Source of the DNA: Sulfuricurvum sp.
Lineage (GTDB): Bacteria; Campylobacterota; Campylobacteria; Campylobacterales; Sulfurimonadaceae
DNA length: 36,403 nucleotides
Direction: 5' to 3'
Assembly: GCA_022729795.1 (NCBI GenBank)
Contig: DZBD01000007.1
Location: 1-36,403 of the forward strand
Shown here: positions 18,075 to 26,253 of the stretch, in pieces
Position numbering within the stretch: the stretch's first letter is position 1
How the letters are laid out: the number at the start of each line of letters is the position of its first letter
Position numbers and translations under genes: made by a program
Notes under the pieces: generated by a model
The model's database searches: none
Told to the model about the DNA's origin: nothing
The model's input: the letters and a program-made list of their open reading frames with translations, nothing else

Positions 18075-18099
18075 AAAGTATAAACTAAAGGGAAAAACA

Positions 18100-19161
18100 A
18101 TGGATTTAAAACAAAAGATTTTATCAGGACAACGGATGGATTTTGAGGCGGCGTTAAGCCTTTACGAGATGGATTTTTTTGAGCTTGGCGAATTGGCGGA
18201 TGCGAAGAGAAAAGCGCTTCACGGCAAAAAAACATATTTCAATATCAACCGCCATATCAATCCGACCAATATTTGTGCGGATGTTTGTAAGTTTTGTGCT
18301 TATTCGGCAAATAGAAAAAATCCAAATCCCTACACGATGAGCCATGAACAGATTATGGAAATTGTCAAAGATATTGAAAGTCGCGGGATTAAAGAGGTGC
18401 ATATTGTTTCTGCACATAACCCTGATACGGGGCTTGAGTGGTATTTGGATGTTTTTAAAAAGATAAAAACAGCTTATCCTCATCTGCATGTCAAAGCTTT
18501 GACTGCGGCTGAGGTCGATTTCTTGGCACGCCATTACTCTAAAACATACGATGAGATTTTGGATTTGATGGTGGAAAACGGTGTGGATTCTATGCCAGGC
18601 GGCGGTGCTGAGATTTTTGATGAAAAGGTGCGAGATTATATCTGTAAGGGCAAAGTTACCTCAGAACAATGGCTTGAGATTCATCAAAAGTGGCATGAAC
18701 GAGGCAAAAAAAGCAATGTGACGATGTTGTTTGGGCATGTGGAAAGTAGAGCCGATAGGATTGATCACATGATGCGTATCCGTGAGTTGCAAGATAAAAC
18801 GGGCGGTTTTAATTGCTTTATCCCGCTTGTCTATCAGACGGAAAATAATTACCTCAAAATAGAAGCGCCCATCACCGCAAATGAGATTTTAAAAACGATG
18901 GCGGTGAGTCGTATCGTGCTTGACAATGTTCCGCATCTCAAGGCGTACTGGGTCACTTCGACTGTAAATCTGGCACTTGTTGCTCAAGAATTTGGAGCAA
19001 ATGATATGGACGGAACAATTGAGAAAGAGTCCATTAACTCGGCTGCCGGGGCTAAAAGTGCCAACGGCGTGAACTTGGAAGAGTTTGTAGGACTTATCAA
19101 AAACAGCGGATTTATTCCCGTGGAGCGAGACAGCGTTTATAACGAAATCAAGGTTTGGTAA
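18100..19161 (+). CDS. mqnE: Aminofutalosine synthase
   Basis: Radical SAM enzyme that joins SAM to 3-[(1-carboxyvinyl)oxy]benzoate to form aminofutalosine, a step of the alternative menaquinone pathway used by Campylobacterota. The cluster motif C-x-x-x-C-x-x-C lies in N-I-C-A-D-V-C-K-F-C-A-Y-S near residue 60, preceded by the typical N-R-H-I-N-P-T-N. V-D-S-M-P-G-G-G-A-E-I-F near 165 is the usual MqnE segment. 353 residues is normal. GGGA precedes the ATG. The gene lies just after the AT-rich ATPase/TOPRIM pair, which therefore seems inserted between glnD and mqnE. MqnC is a relative, but the N-R-H-I-N start region favours MqnE. Confidence 0.88.
   Translation: MDLKQKILSGQRMDFEAALSLYEMDFFELGELADAKRKALHGKKTYFNINRHINPTNICADVCKFCAYSANRKNPNPYTMSHEQIMEIVKDIESRGIKEVHIVSAHNPDTGLEWYLDVFKKIKTAYPHLHVKALTAAEVDFLARHYSKTYDEILDLMVENGVDSMPGGGAEIFDEKVRDYICKGKVTSEQWLEIHQKWHERGKKSNVTMLFGHVESRADRIDHMMRIRELQDKTGGFNCFIPLVYQTENNYLKIEAPITANEILKTMAVSRIVLDNVPHLKAYWVTSTVNLALVAQEFGANDMDGTIEKESINSAAGAKSANGVNLEEFVGLIKNSGFIPVERDSVYNEIKVW
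18734..18743 (+). repeat. GGCATGTGGA word, copy 9
   Basis: Exact copy inside mqnE, read G-H-V-E. Preceded by TTG and followed by AAG. Confidence 0.9.
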
Positions 19162-19277
19162 AAAACTTTATGCCAAGTACATTTATCAACAAAACGCAGG
19201 TGTCTCAAGTGCAAGAAACTTAGGCATCAAAAATTGCACATGCCGATGGATTGCGTTTTTAGATTCGGATGATTCTT

Positions 19278-19287
19278 GGCATGTGGA
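19278..19287 (+). repeat. GGCATGTGGA word, copy 10
   Basis: Exact copy in the decayed glycosyltransferase, read W-H-V-D. Flank: CTT before, TAAG after. Confidence 0.9.
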
Positions 19288-19298
19288 TAAGTTGGCTC

Positions 19299-19308
19299 GG
19301 CATGTGGA
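19299..19308 (+). repeat. GGCATGTGGA word, copy 11
   Basis: Exact copy 11 bases after the previous one, same strand and same frame (R-H-V-E). A near copy (GGCATGTGCA on the minus strand) lies at 19236-19245. Confidence 0.9.
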
Positions 19309-19384
19309 ATTTCATAAACGACAAATATTCGTTTGGTTTTGGATACTTTGATAAAAAAAATATGTTTTACTGTTAAAAGGCGCT

Positions 19385-19468
19385 ATGAAATATGATAAAC
19401 TTTCACTAGTGCAAGAGTACGAAAAAAAAATAAAAATTTATAAGATACAAAGGGAAAAATTTGAATAA
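19385..19468 (+). CDS. Possible 27-residue peptide before pglB
   Basis: ATG at 19385, preceded by AAAGG, opens a frame rich in K, E, Y and I that ends eight bases inside pglB. It could be a short leader that couples translation to the TTG start of pglB, or the tail of the decayed glycosyltransferase in another frame. No family is recognisable. Confidence 0.25.
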   Translation: MKYDKLSLVQEYEKKIKIYKIQREKFE

Positions 19469-21569
19469 AACACTCTCACAAACACAATGGACTTTAGTAT
19501 TTATCTTTATTGCATTTGCATTTTCAGTCGCACTTAGACTTATTTGGATGTATCAGTTCTCCGACTATGAAGCCTTTAAATTTAATGGGCAATTTATGAT
19601 AAACACCAATGACGGTTATTATTTTGCAGAGGGTGCTAGGGATATTTTGGCGGGTTCCCATCAAGAGAACGACCTTTCTCCCGTTGGAAGTGCGGCATCA
19701 CAACTCACTGCATTTTTTGCCTCTATTTTGCCTTTTTCTTTTGAGAGCATCATCTTATTTTTACCTGTTTTTTTAAGCTCACTTATTGTAGTTCCTATCA
19801 TTTTGATTGCCAAAAGTTTGAAAAATCTTGAGCTTGGATTTATAGCGGCTCTTTTAGCTTCCATCGCTTGGAGTTACTACAACCGAACAATGATAGGTTA
19901 TTACGATACTGATATGCTCAATATCGTACTCCCGATGTTCTTGCTCTGGTCTCTCATCTGGGCAATGAATACAAAAGAGGATAAATATCTCCTCATTACC
20001 GCTCTTGATATTTTGCTCTATAGATGGTGGTACCCTGAGAGTTATACTTTGGAAGTTTCCTTTTTTGCCTTACTTGTGCTTTACACTTTGGTTTACGAAA
20101 GAAAAAATCTTTACAATTATAAACTTCTCGCATTGATGCTTCTTGCAATGATGATGGTACCGGGATATATAAGGCTAGCGCTTGTACTAGGTGTATTTTT
20201 TCTTTTTAAACAGGAGCGGTTCCAAAAATATATTTACCATATTCTCGCCGTTGCAGTGGCGTTGTTTTTAGTATCCGGCGGGTTTGACCCTATTTGGGCA
20301 AAATTAAAAGTGTATGTATTCAAAGATATAGTCAGTGCTTCACAAAATGGCTTGAATCTACATTTTTATAATGTGGTACAGACGGTCAGAGAAGCGGGGC
20401 AAATCCCTTTTGATGTATTTGCCGATAGAATAAGCGGGAATGTTGTTACTTTTATTTTGTCGGTCGCAGGTTTTGTGTATTTGGTTTGGAAACACAAAAT
20501 TATGCTTTTTGCCCTTCCTTTGCTTGGGCTTGGCTTCTTGGCAAGTGTCGGCGGTTTGAGATTTACTATCTATGCCGTGCCGGTATTGGCGTTTGGAATA
20601 GCATTTTTAATCACTGAATTTACCTCTTTGATGCCCAATAAAGGCTTGAAATATTTAAGCATGATTCTATTGACTACTGCTATTTTGTATCCAAACTACA
20701 AACATATAGAATCTTATAAAGTGCCGACGGTTTTTAATCTTGATGAGGTTACTGTGCTTGATTCTTTAAAAACAATGGCTGATAGAGAAGATTATGTTAT
20801 TGCATGGTGGGATTACGGCTATCCTATCCGTTACTATGCAGATGTGAAAACCTTGGTCGATGGGGGAAAACACAGCGGTAGCGTGAATTTTCCGGTGAGT
20901 TATATGCTTACGAATCCTCAAGATACCTCTGCAAAACTGGCAAGACTAGATGTGGAATTTACCGAAAAAGCCTTTAGGGCACGAGAATCCAATCAAACTT
21001 TGGCAGGCTCAAACATTGAGCAGATGAGTAAAGAATACGGTTTTAACGATACGAATGATTTCCTTTTGTCTTTGCAGACAGACATGAAACTGCCTCCAAA
21101 AACAAGAGATATATACTTTTATCTCCCTTTTGCAATGCTCAATATCTACCCGACCGTAGGTGCATTTTCTTCTATAGACCTTATGAACGGCGATCAGAAA
21201 AAAAGTCCTTTTTTCTTTATAAGTAGAAATTTTGCGGATAAGGGTGACACAATACAACTTGGTAATGGTATCTCTATTAATAAAAGAGATCAGAGTCTGA
21301 GTATGGGGCAAGAAAAAGTGCCTATCAGAAGATTTGTAAAAACAGCGTACGATGCAAAAGGGGAGCTTAGAAAAGAGGTTCGATTGGCAAATTTAGGTTC
21401 AGCTATCAGTGTGATTTATATGTCGGACTATAGAACATTTTTGGTTGTGGATGAGAAAACATACAATTCACTTTATATTCAATTGCTCGTGCTTGAAGAG
21501 TACGATAAAAATCTTTTTGAAAAAGTGATTAGTAATCCACATGCCAAGGTTTATAAACTAAAAATATAG
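19461..21569 (+). CDS. pglB: Oligosaccharyltransferase of protein N-glycosylation
   Basis: STT3-type membrane enzyme that moves an undecaprenyl-linked oligosaccharide to Asn in acidic sequons of periplasmic proteins. 702 residues, like Campylobacter PglB (about 713). The N-terminal two-thirds has about 13 membrane segments. The first external loop has N-D-G-Y-Y-F-A-E-G-A-R-D, and Y-N-R-T-M-I-G-Y-Y-D-T-D-M carries the second metal-binding acidic motif. The catalytic W-W-D-Y-G-Y-P-I is near residue 450, followed by the periplasmic domain. The C-terminus K-V-Y-K-L-K-I mirrors the Campylobacter end. Start is TTG at 19461 with AGGGA upstream. First gene of the glycan locus; pgi follows after 64 bases with its own likely promoter. 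Confidence 0.96.
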   Translation: MNKTLSQTQWTLVFIFIAFAFSVALRLIWMYQFSDYEAFKFNGQFMINTNDGYYFAEGARDILAGSHQENDLSPVGSAASQLTAFFASILPFSFESIILFLPVFLSSLIVVPIILIAKSLKNLELGFIAALLASIAWSYYNRTMIGYYDTDMLNIVLPMFLLWSLIWAMNTKEDKYLLITALDILLYRWWYPESYTLEVSFFALLVLYTLVYERKNLYNYKLLALMLLAMMMVPGYIRLALVLGVFFLFKQERFQKYIYHILAVAVALFLVSGGFDPIWAKLKVYVFKDIVSASQNGLNLHFYNVVQTVREAGQIPFDVFADRISGNVVTFILSVAGFVYLVWKHKIMLFALPLLGLGFLASVGGLRFTIYAVPVLAFGIAFLITEFTSLMPNKGLKYLSMILLTTAILYPNYKHIESYKVPTVFNLDEVTVLDSLKTMADREDYVIAWWDYGYPIRYYADVKTLVDGGKHSGSVNFPVSYMLTNPQDTSAKLARLDVEFTEKAFRARESNQTLAGSNIEQMSKEYGFNDTNDFLLSLQTDMKLPPKTRDIYFYLPFAMLNIYPTVGAFSSIDLMNGDQKKSPFFFISRNFADKGDTIQLGNGISINKRDQSLSMGQEKVPIRRFVKTAYDAKGELRKEVRLANLGSAISVIYMSDYRTFLVVDEKTYNSLYIQLLVLEEYDKNLFEKVISNPHAKVYKLKI
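21536..21545 (-). repeat. GGCATGTGGA word, copy 12
   Basis: Exact copy near the 3' end of pglB, read N-P-H-A. As I recall the Campylobacter sequence, it reads S-R-D-A at this point, which suggests the word replaced ordinary residues. Confidence 0.9.
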
Positions 21570-21599
21570 ATGTTAATATAAGATTATGTGTAGGTGTTA

Positions 21600-21605
21600 T
21601 ATAAT
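21600..21605 (+). promoter_or_regulatory. Probable -10 box of pgi
   Basis: Perfect TATAAT 29 bases before the pgi ATG, in the 64-base gap after pglB. No clear -35. Confidence 0.45.
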
Positions 21606-21633
21606 ATTTTAAATTTGAATTTGAGGGGTTTTT

Positions 21634-22839
21634 ATGAATTACAGCGACAATTACAATCCGATTATATCTGATGAAGATATTTTTAGTGCGATAGAAAAAG
21701 AAAAAGACAGTATAGGGTATTACAACCTTACGGATCAAGACACTTCTTTGTTTAAAGAGTATGCCCAAACGGTAAAGCAAAAATATATCGTAGTTGTAGG
21801 AATTGGCGGGAGTACGCTCGGTACTTCGGCAATTTATGATTTTTTAAGACACACGAAACAACTGAGTAAAAAACTTTATTTCTTAGAAAGTACAGATCCG
21901 CTTAATATTAAATTTAAACTCGGGCGTATAGATTTGAGTGACACCCTATTTATAGTAATTTCCAAGTCCGGAACGACAATTGAGACTGTTTCGATTTTTA
22001 AATATATTAACTCACTTGTAAAAATAGACAATACGAACACTTTAATCATTACGGAAAGCGACTCAAAACTCAATACCTATGCCCAGCGAAATAATTTAAA
22101 AACATTTGAAATTCCAAAAAATGTAGGGGGAAGATTCTCCGTATTTTGTGCCGTAGGTCTTGTTCCCCTTGCGATTGTAGGGATAGATATCGATGCTATT
22201 CTTTATGGAGCAAAAGAGATTTCAAACTCTTTTTTTGCAAAAGAGCAGCACTATAAAAAAATCATCAATAAGGCAAGATTTTTTGTTGAAAATGAGCACC
22301 GATATAACATTAATGTTCTTTTCTCGTATGCAGCAAGCATGGAAGGTTTTAACAAATGGTATATTCAGCTTTGGGGCGAATCTCTTGGTAAAATCGATGC
22401 AAGCGGCGGGCATCAAGGGCTTACGCCGATGGGTATTACGGGACCTGTGGATCAACACTCTTTTTTACAGCTTATTATTGAGGGCAAAAGAGATAAGACA
22501 CTTACCGTTATCAAAGTAAATGATTTTAGAGATGATTTAACTATCCCTGCAATCACTCTTGAAGGGCTTGAAGAGTTGGATTATATTGATAATCTTCCAT
22601 TCTCAAAACTCATCAATATGCAAGCGGATGCAACAATCGAGGCTATTAACAATCTCAAAGATATCCCTTGTGATGTCATAACTATAGACAATGTGAGCGA
22701 AAAAAGTATAGGGATGCTTATGTATGAATATGAGCTTCTCACCTCTGTATGTGCGAAATTTATGCATATTAATGCCTACGACCAACCAGGTGTGGAAGCC
22801 GGAAAAATCATATTAAAAAGTAAGTTTAATAATAAATAA
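21634..22839 (+). CDS. pgi: Glucose-6-phosphate isomerase
   Basis: Interconverts glucose 6-phosphate and fructose 6-phosphate. In this setting it feeds hexose phosphate into amino-sugar and glycan synthesis. 401 residues, the short form found in Campylobacterota rather than the 550-residue enterobacterial form. SIS-domain motifs are V-G-I-G-G-S-T-L-G-T-S near residue 55 and I-S-K-S-G-T-T-I-E-T near 108. The active-site stretch G-E-S-L-G-K and G-P-V-D-Q-H-S-F-L-Q lies around 248-280. GAGGGG precedes the ATG. It stands between pglB and the nucleotide-sugar genes, as in several Campylobacterota pgl loci. Confidence 0.95.
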   Translation: MNYSDNYNPIISDEDIFSAIEKEKDSIGYYNLTDQDTSLFKEYAQTVKQKYIVVVGIGGSTLGTSAIYDFLRHTKQLSKKLYFLESTDPLNIKFKLGRIDLSDTLFIVISKSGTTIETVSIFKYINSLVKIDNTNTLIITESDSKLNTYAQRNNLKTFEIPKNVGGRFSVFCAVGLVPLAIVGIDIDAILYGAKEISNSFFAKEQHYKKIINKARFFVENEHRYNINVLFSYAASMEGFNKWYIQLWGESLGKIDASGGHQGLTPMGITGPVDQHSFLQLIIEGKRDKTLTVIKVNDFRDDLTIPAITLEGLEELDYIDNLPFSKLINMQADATIEAINNLKDIPCDVITIDNVSEKSIGMLMYEYELLTSVCAKFMHINAYDQPGVEAGKIILKSKFNNK

Positions 22840-22879
22840 TTTTTGTAAAAGTAAAAAAGTTTTGTTGTAGGAAGATTGG

Positions 22880-24151
22880 ATGTTAATGAATAAAAAAATA
22901 GCTATTATCGGTTTGGGATATGTCGGAATGCCTTTGGCTCACGCTTTTAGTGCAAAATATAGCGTAGTAGGTTTTGATATATCTCAGTGGAGAATCGATG
23001 AACTGATATCCGGCTACGACAGAACACTGGAGCTGAGCGAGTCTCAGGTCCAAGAAACTCTCTCCAACGGGATGCAGTACTCTATGGAAATTGATGCGAT
23101 TAGAGATTGTAATATTTATATCGTAACCGTTCCTACTCCCGTAGACCAAAATAAAAGACCGCTCTTAACCCCGCTCATAAAGGCAAGTGAAACTATAGCA
23201 AAGGTGCTCAAAAAAGATGATATCGTCATTTATGAGAGTACCGTTTATCCGGGTGCTACCGAAGAGCAGTGTGTACCTGTTCTTGAACGTGTATCAGGAC
23301 TTAGGTTTAATAAAGACTTTTTTTGCGGCTATTCTCCTGAGCGTATTAATCCGGGTGATAAAGAGCATACGGTTACCAAAATTTTGAAAGTAACAAGCGG
23401 AAGTACCCCTGAAATAGGGCAAGTGGTAGATGCGCTTTATGCAAGTATTATTGTTGCGGGAACGCATTTGGCCCCAAACATGAAAGTAGCAGAAGCATCC
23501 AAGGTGATAGAAAATACCCAAAGAGATATGAATATCGCCTTTGTGAATGAGCTTGCCCTTATTTTTAATAAACTAGGCATTGATACTAATTCTGTTCTAG
23601 AAGCTGCCGGAACAAAATGGAATTTTTTAAAGTATAAGCCGGGACTCGTCGGCGGACACTGCATTGGGGTGGATCCATATTATTTGGCATATAAAGCCCA
23701 AGAGGTGGGTTATAATCCCGAGATAATTCTCGCAGGTCGCCGTCTTAACGACAACATGGGGATTTACGTGGCAAATCAGGTGATAAAACTAATGATTAAA
23801 AACGGCTATAAAGTAGACGGTGCGCGTGTGCTGATACTTGGAATCACTTTTAAAGAAAACTGTCCCGATATCAGAAACAGCAGAGTGATCGACGTAATCC
23901 GTGAGCTAGAAGATTTTGGATGCAAAGTGGATGTTTATGACCCTTGGGCAGATAAAAAAGAGGTTCACGAGGAATACGGTATAGAGCTTTTGGAGAGTTT
24001 AGAGAGAAAAAGATACGGAACCACATTGCTTGCCGTAGCTCATGAGCAGTTTAGGGATTTAAATCTTGATGAGATTCGAAACGGCAAAGAAGCGATTGTG
24101 TATGATATAAAATCTTTCTATGATTTAAAAGATGTAAACGGGAGACTATAA
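22880..24151 (+). CDS. UDP-N-acetylhexosamine 6-dehydrogenase, TviB/WbpO/WbpA type
   Basis: Oxidises C6 of UDP-GlcNAc or UDP-GalNAc to the uronic acid with NAD. 423 residues. NAD-binding I-I-G-L-G-Y-V-G-M-P-L-A at the start, the family stretch V-Y-E-S-T-V-Y-P-G-A-T-E-E near 115, Y-S-P-E-R-I-N-P-G-D, the helix E-N-T-Q-R-D-M-N-I-A-F-V-N-E, and the catalytic cysteine in G-G-H-C-I-G-V-D-P-Y-Y-L near 260. AGGA lies seven bases before the ATG. The stop overlaps the next start (TAATG). With the following WbpB-like and WbpD-like genes it points to a 2,3-diacetamido-uronic acid, which makes UDP-GlcNAc the more likely substrate. The exact sugar cannot be told from sequence alone. Confidence 0.88.
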   Translation: MLMNKKIAIIGLGYVGMPLAHAFSAKYSVVGFDISQWRIDELISGYDRTLELSESQVQETLSNGMQYSMEIDAIRDCNIYIVTVPTPVDQNKRPLLTPLIKASETIAKVLKKDDIVIYESTVYPGATEEQCVPVLERVSGLRFNKDFFCGYSPERINPGDKEHTVTKILKVTSGSTPEIGQVVDALYASIIVAGTHLAPNMKVAEASKVIENTQRDMNIAFVNELALIFNKLGIDTNSVLEAAGTKWNFLKYKPGLVGGHCIGVDPYYLAYKAQEVGYNPEIILAGRRLNDNMGIYVANQVIKLMIKNGYKVDGARVLILGITFKENCPDIRNSRVIDVIRELEDFGCKVDVYDPWADKKEVHEEYGIELLESLERKRYGTTLLAVAHEQFRDLNLDEIRNGKEAIVYDIKSFYDLKDVNGRL

Positions 24152-25119
24152 TGGAAAAAGGGAAAAATTTTGCACTCATGGGTGCGGCAGGTTATATTGC
24201 GCCAAGACATATGAAGGCAATAAAAGAAACGGGCAACAACCTTATCGCTGCATTAGACCCTTATGACGGCATAGGTATTATGGATAGCTATTTTCCGGAA
24301 GCCTCTTTTTTTACCGAGTTTGAAAGGTTCGATAGATTTGTGGACAAGTGGCATAGAGAGCATGAAAAAAAAATAGAGTATGTAAGTATCGCAACTCCCA
24401 ATTATCTTCACGATGCGCATATCCGTTTTGCTCTTCGAAGCGGTGCGGATGCTATCTGTGAAAAACCCTTGGTTTTGAATGTACACAATATCGACCAGCT
24501 CAAAGTGATAGAAAATGAGACAGGTAAAAAAGTGTACAACATTTTGCAACTGAGGCTTCACCCTTCTATCATCGCCCTTAAAGAGCGTGTGGTAAAAGAG
24601 CTCAAAGAGAATCCCGACAAGATGTACGAGATTGATTTGACCTATCTTACTTCCAGAGGAAAATGGTATTTTATCTCTTGGAAAGGAGATCAGGCAAAAA
24701 GCGGAGGAATTGCTTCGAATATCGGAGTTCATTTTTATGACATGCTCTGCTGGGTATTTGGCGATGTAGAAGAAAATATCGTTCACCTCAAAACAGCTGA
24801 TACAAATGCAGGATATTTCAAGCTCAAAAATGCACATGTAAAATGGTTTTTGAGTGTCAATTACGACTACATTCCACAGGCAATAAAAGAAACCGGAGCG
24901 AGAACCTACCGAAGTATTACCGTGGATGGGGAAGAACTGGAGTTTAGTGACGGCTTTACGGATTTACATACAAGAAGTTATGAAGAGATACTCAAAGGAA
25001 ACGGTTCGGGACTTGATGATGCTTACGACTCTATAAAAACCGTCTCTACGATACGAAACTTAGAGCCGATAGGACTCAAAGGGGAATATCACCCTTTTGT
25101 CAAAAAGGTAATTGTGTAA
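24151..25119 (+). CDS. WbpB/WlbA-like UDP-GlcNAcA 3-dehydrogenase
   Basis: Gfo/Idh/MocA-family oxidoreductase of 322 residues. The N-terminal Rossmann part reads F-A-L-M-G-A-A-G-Y-I-A-P-R-H. The motif E-K-P-L-V-L-N near residue 110 contains the lysine that is catalytic in the family. G-G-I-A-S-N-I-G-V-H-F-Y-D near 190 holds the usual G-x-x-x-D/N-x-G-x-H pattern. In the Pseudomonas and Bordetella pathways this enzyme oxidises C3 of UDP-GlcNAcA before transamination. It overlaps the dehydrogenase stop by one base and is followed after two bases by the acetyltransferase, matching wbpA-B-D order. The aminotransferase of that pathway (WbpE) is not in the window. Confidence 0.87.
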   Translation: MEKGKNFALMGAAGYIAPRHMKAIKETGNNLIAALDPYDGIGIMDSYFPEASFFTEFERFDRFVDKWHREHEKKIEYVSIATPNYLHDAHIRFALRSGADAICEKPLVLNVHNIDQLKVIENETGKKVYNILQLRLHPSIIALKERVVKELKENPDKMYEIDLTYLTSRGKWYFISWKGDQAKSGGIASNIGVHFYDMLCWVFGDVEENIVHLKTADTNAGYFKLKNAHVKWFLSVNYDYIPQAIKETGARTYRSITVDGEELEFSDGFTDLHTRSYEEILKGNGSGLDDAYDSIKTVSTIRNLEPIGLKGEYHPFVKKVIV

Positions 25120-25121
25120 TA

Positions 25122-25694
25122 ATGAGTGAATTTTTTGTTCATCACTCCTCTTTTGTGGATGAGAATGTAGTTATCGGCATAAACACTAAAATCTGGCATT
25201 TCTCTCATATACTCTTTGGCTCAGAGATAGGAGATAACTGCTCTTTTGGTCAAAACTGCGTCGTGGGTCCAAATGTGAAGATAGGAAACGGTGTAAAAGT
25301 GCAAAACAACATCTCCATTTATGAAGGTGTCGAGGTTGAAGACGATGTCTTTATCGGACCTTCCGCTGTTTTTACCAATGTGACAAATCCAAGAGCTTTT
25401 ATCGTGAGAAAAGCAGAATTTAAAAAAACACTACTCAAATACGGATGCACTATCGGCGCAAACGTAACGGTGGTTTGCGGTGTCACTATTGGGGAATATG
25501 CACTCATAGGAAGCGGAGCGGTTGTCAATAAAAACGTAGTTCCACATGCCCTGATGGTCGGTGTGCCTGCAAAACAAATAGGCTGGGTAAGCAAGGCTGG
25601 AAATACTTTGGTCTTTGATGCAAAGGGTGTGGCTTTAGATAAATATGACGGCTCACAATACCGTGAAATTGATGGAAGTTTAGAAGTTATTTAA
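25122..25694 (+). CDS. WbpD/WlbB-like N-acetyltransferase
   Basis: Left-handed beta-helix acetyltransferase, 190 residues, that would acetylate the 3-amino group of UDP-GlcNAc3NA with acetyl-CoA. It begins [16 protein letters not shown], the typical WbpD start, with K-I-W-H-F-S-H-I containing the catalytic histidine. Hexapeptide repeats run from about 15 to 150. The end [11 protein letters not shown] is also characteristic. Two bases after the WbpB-like gene, hence same operon. One GGCATGTGGA word lies in its last third. Confidence 0.87.
   Translation: MSEFFVHHSSFVDENVVIGINTKIWHFSHILFGSEIGDNCSFGQNCVVGPNVKIGNGVKVQNNISIYEGVEVEDDVFIGPSAVFTNVTNPRAFIVRKAEFKKTLLKYGCTIGANVTVVCGVTIGEYALIGSGAVVNKNVVPHALMVGVPAKQIGWVSKAGNTLVFDAKGVALDKYDGSQYREIDGSLEVI
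25541..25550 (-). repeat. GGCATGTGGA word, copy 13
   Basis: Exact copy in the WbpD-like gene, read V-P-H-A. Confidence 0.9.
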
Positions 25695-25710
25695 TTCAAA
25701 GGCGCTTCAA

Positions 25711-26253
25711 GTGAAAAAAATTATTGTATTTTTATTAAACCTTTTGGGGATACGAAAGGCAAAAAAAAGAGAATATACAATAGGAAATGTAAAATATAAC
25801 AACTCCATTATAGATTCTTTAGTGCCGCAATATGTGGAGATTGGAGACAACTTTATATCCGCACCCGGTTCCGTTATCCTCGCACATGATGCAAGCTTAT
25901 TAAGCCATTTCAGAGAATACAGAGTTGAAAAAACGATTATAGGGGACAATGTTTTTCTCGGCGCAAACAGTGTCGTGCTTGCGGGTGTAAAGATAGGCGA
26001 TGGAGCGATTATAGGTGCAGGAGCGGTTGTCACCAAAGATGTGGAAGCGTATAGTGTTGTTGCAGGAAATCCTGCAAGAAAGATTTCCACGGTGGATGCA
26101 TACAGAGAAAAATGCAAAAATAGAGGAGTTTTGGTGAAAGCGCCTCAGAGTTTCAATAAAATTTTTGAGAATAAATTATTAAACAAAGCAGATATAGAAG
26201 AGTTTAGAGAAAATGTTTTCAAGCATTATGGGCAAAATGAACCTCTTCAATAA
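25711..26253 (+). CDS. Second hexapeptide-repeat acetyltransferase
   Basis: 180 residues starting at GTG 25711, with AAAGG upstream. A basic, hydrophobic N-terminus ([15 protein letters not shown]) may touch the membrane. Left-handed beta-helix repeats run from about 45 to 125 ([20 protein letters not shown]) and the acetyltransferase end [10 protein letters not shown] is present. It has the general look of sugar O-acetyltransferases (WbbJ/maltose acetyltransferase type), so it probably decorates the glycan. Its last 41 bases overlap the furthest upstream start of the flippase gene. The acceptor is unknown. Confidence 0.75.
   Translation: MKKIIVFLLNLLGIRKAKKREYTIGNVKYNNSIIDSLVPQYVEIGDNFISAPGSVILAHDASLLSHFREYRVEKTIIGDNVFLGANSVVLAGVKIGDGAIIGAGAVVTKDVEAYSVVAGNPARKISTVDAYREKCKNRGVLVKAPQSFNKIFENKLLNKADIEEFRENVFKHYGQNEPLQ

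Larger units (their letters stand above)
19163..19351 (+). pseudogene. Remnant of a family 2 glycosyltransferase
   Basis: One frame between mqnE and pglB reads K-Y-I-Y-Q-Q-N-A-G-V-S-S-A-R-N-L-G-I-K-N, then R-W-I-A-F-L-D-S-D-D-S-W-H-V-D-K-L. This is the hallmark core of GT2 enzymes, including the D-S-D-D metal motif. The N-terminal ~70 residues and most of the C-terminus are missing, there is no start codon, and the frame is lost near 19310 and stops at 19351. The +1 frame continues plausibly to a stop near 19380. A working GT2 would fit the glycan locus that follows, so this looks like a lost or displaced gene of that locus. It keeps two exact GGCATGTGGA words and one near copy. Confidence 0.75.
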
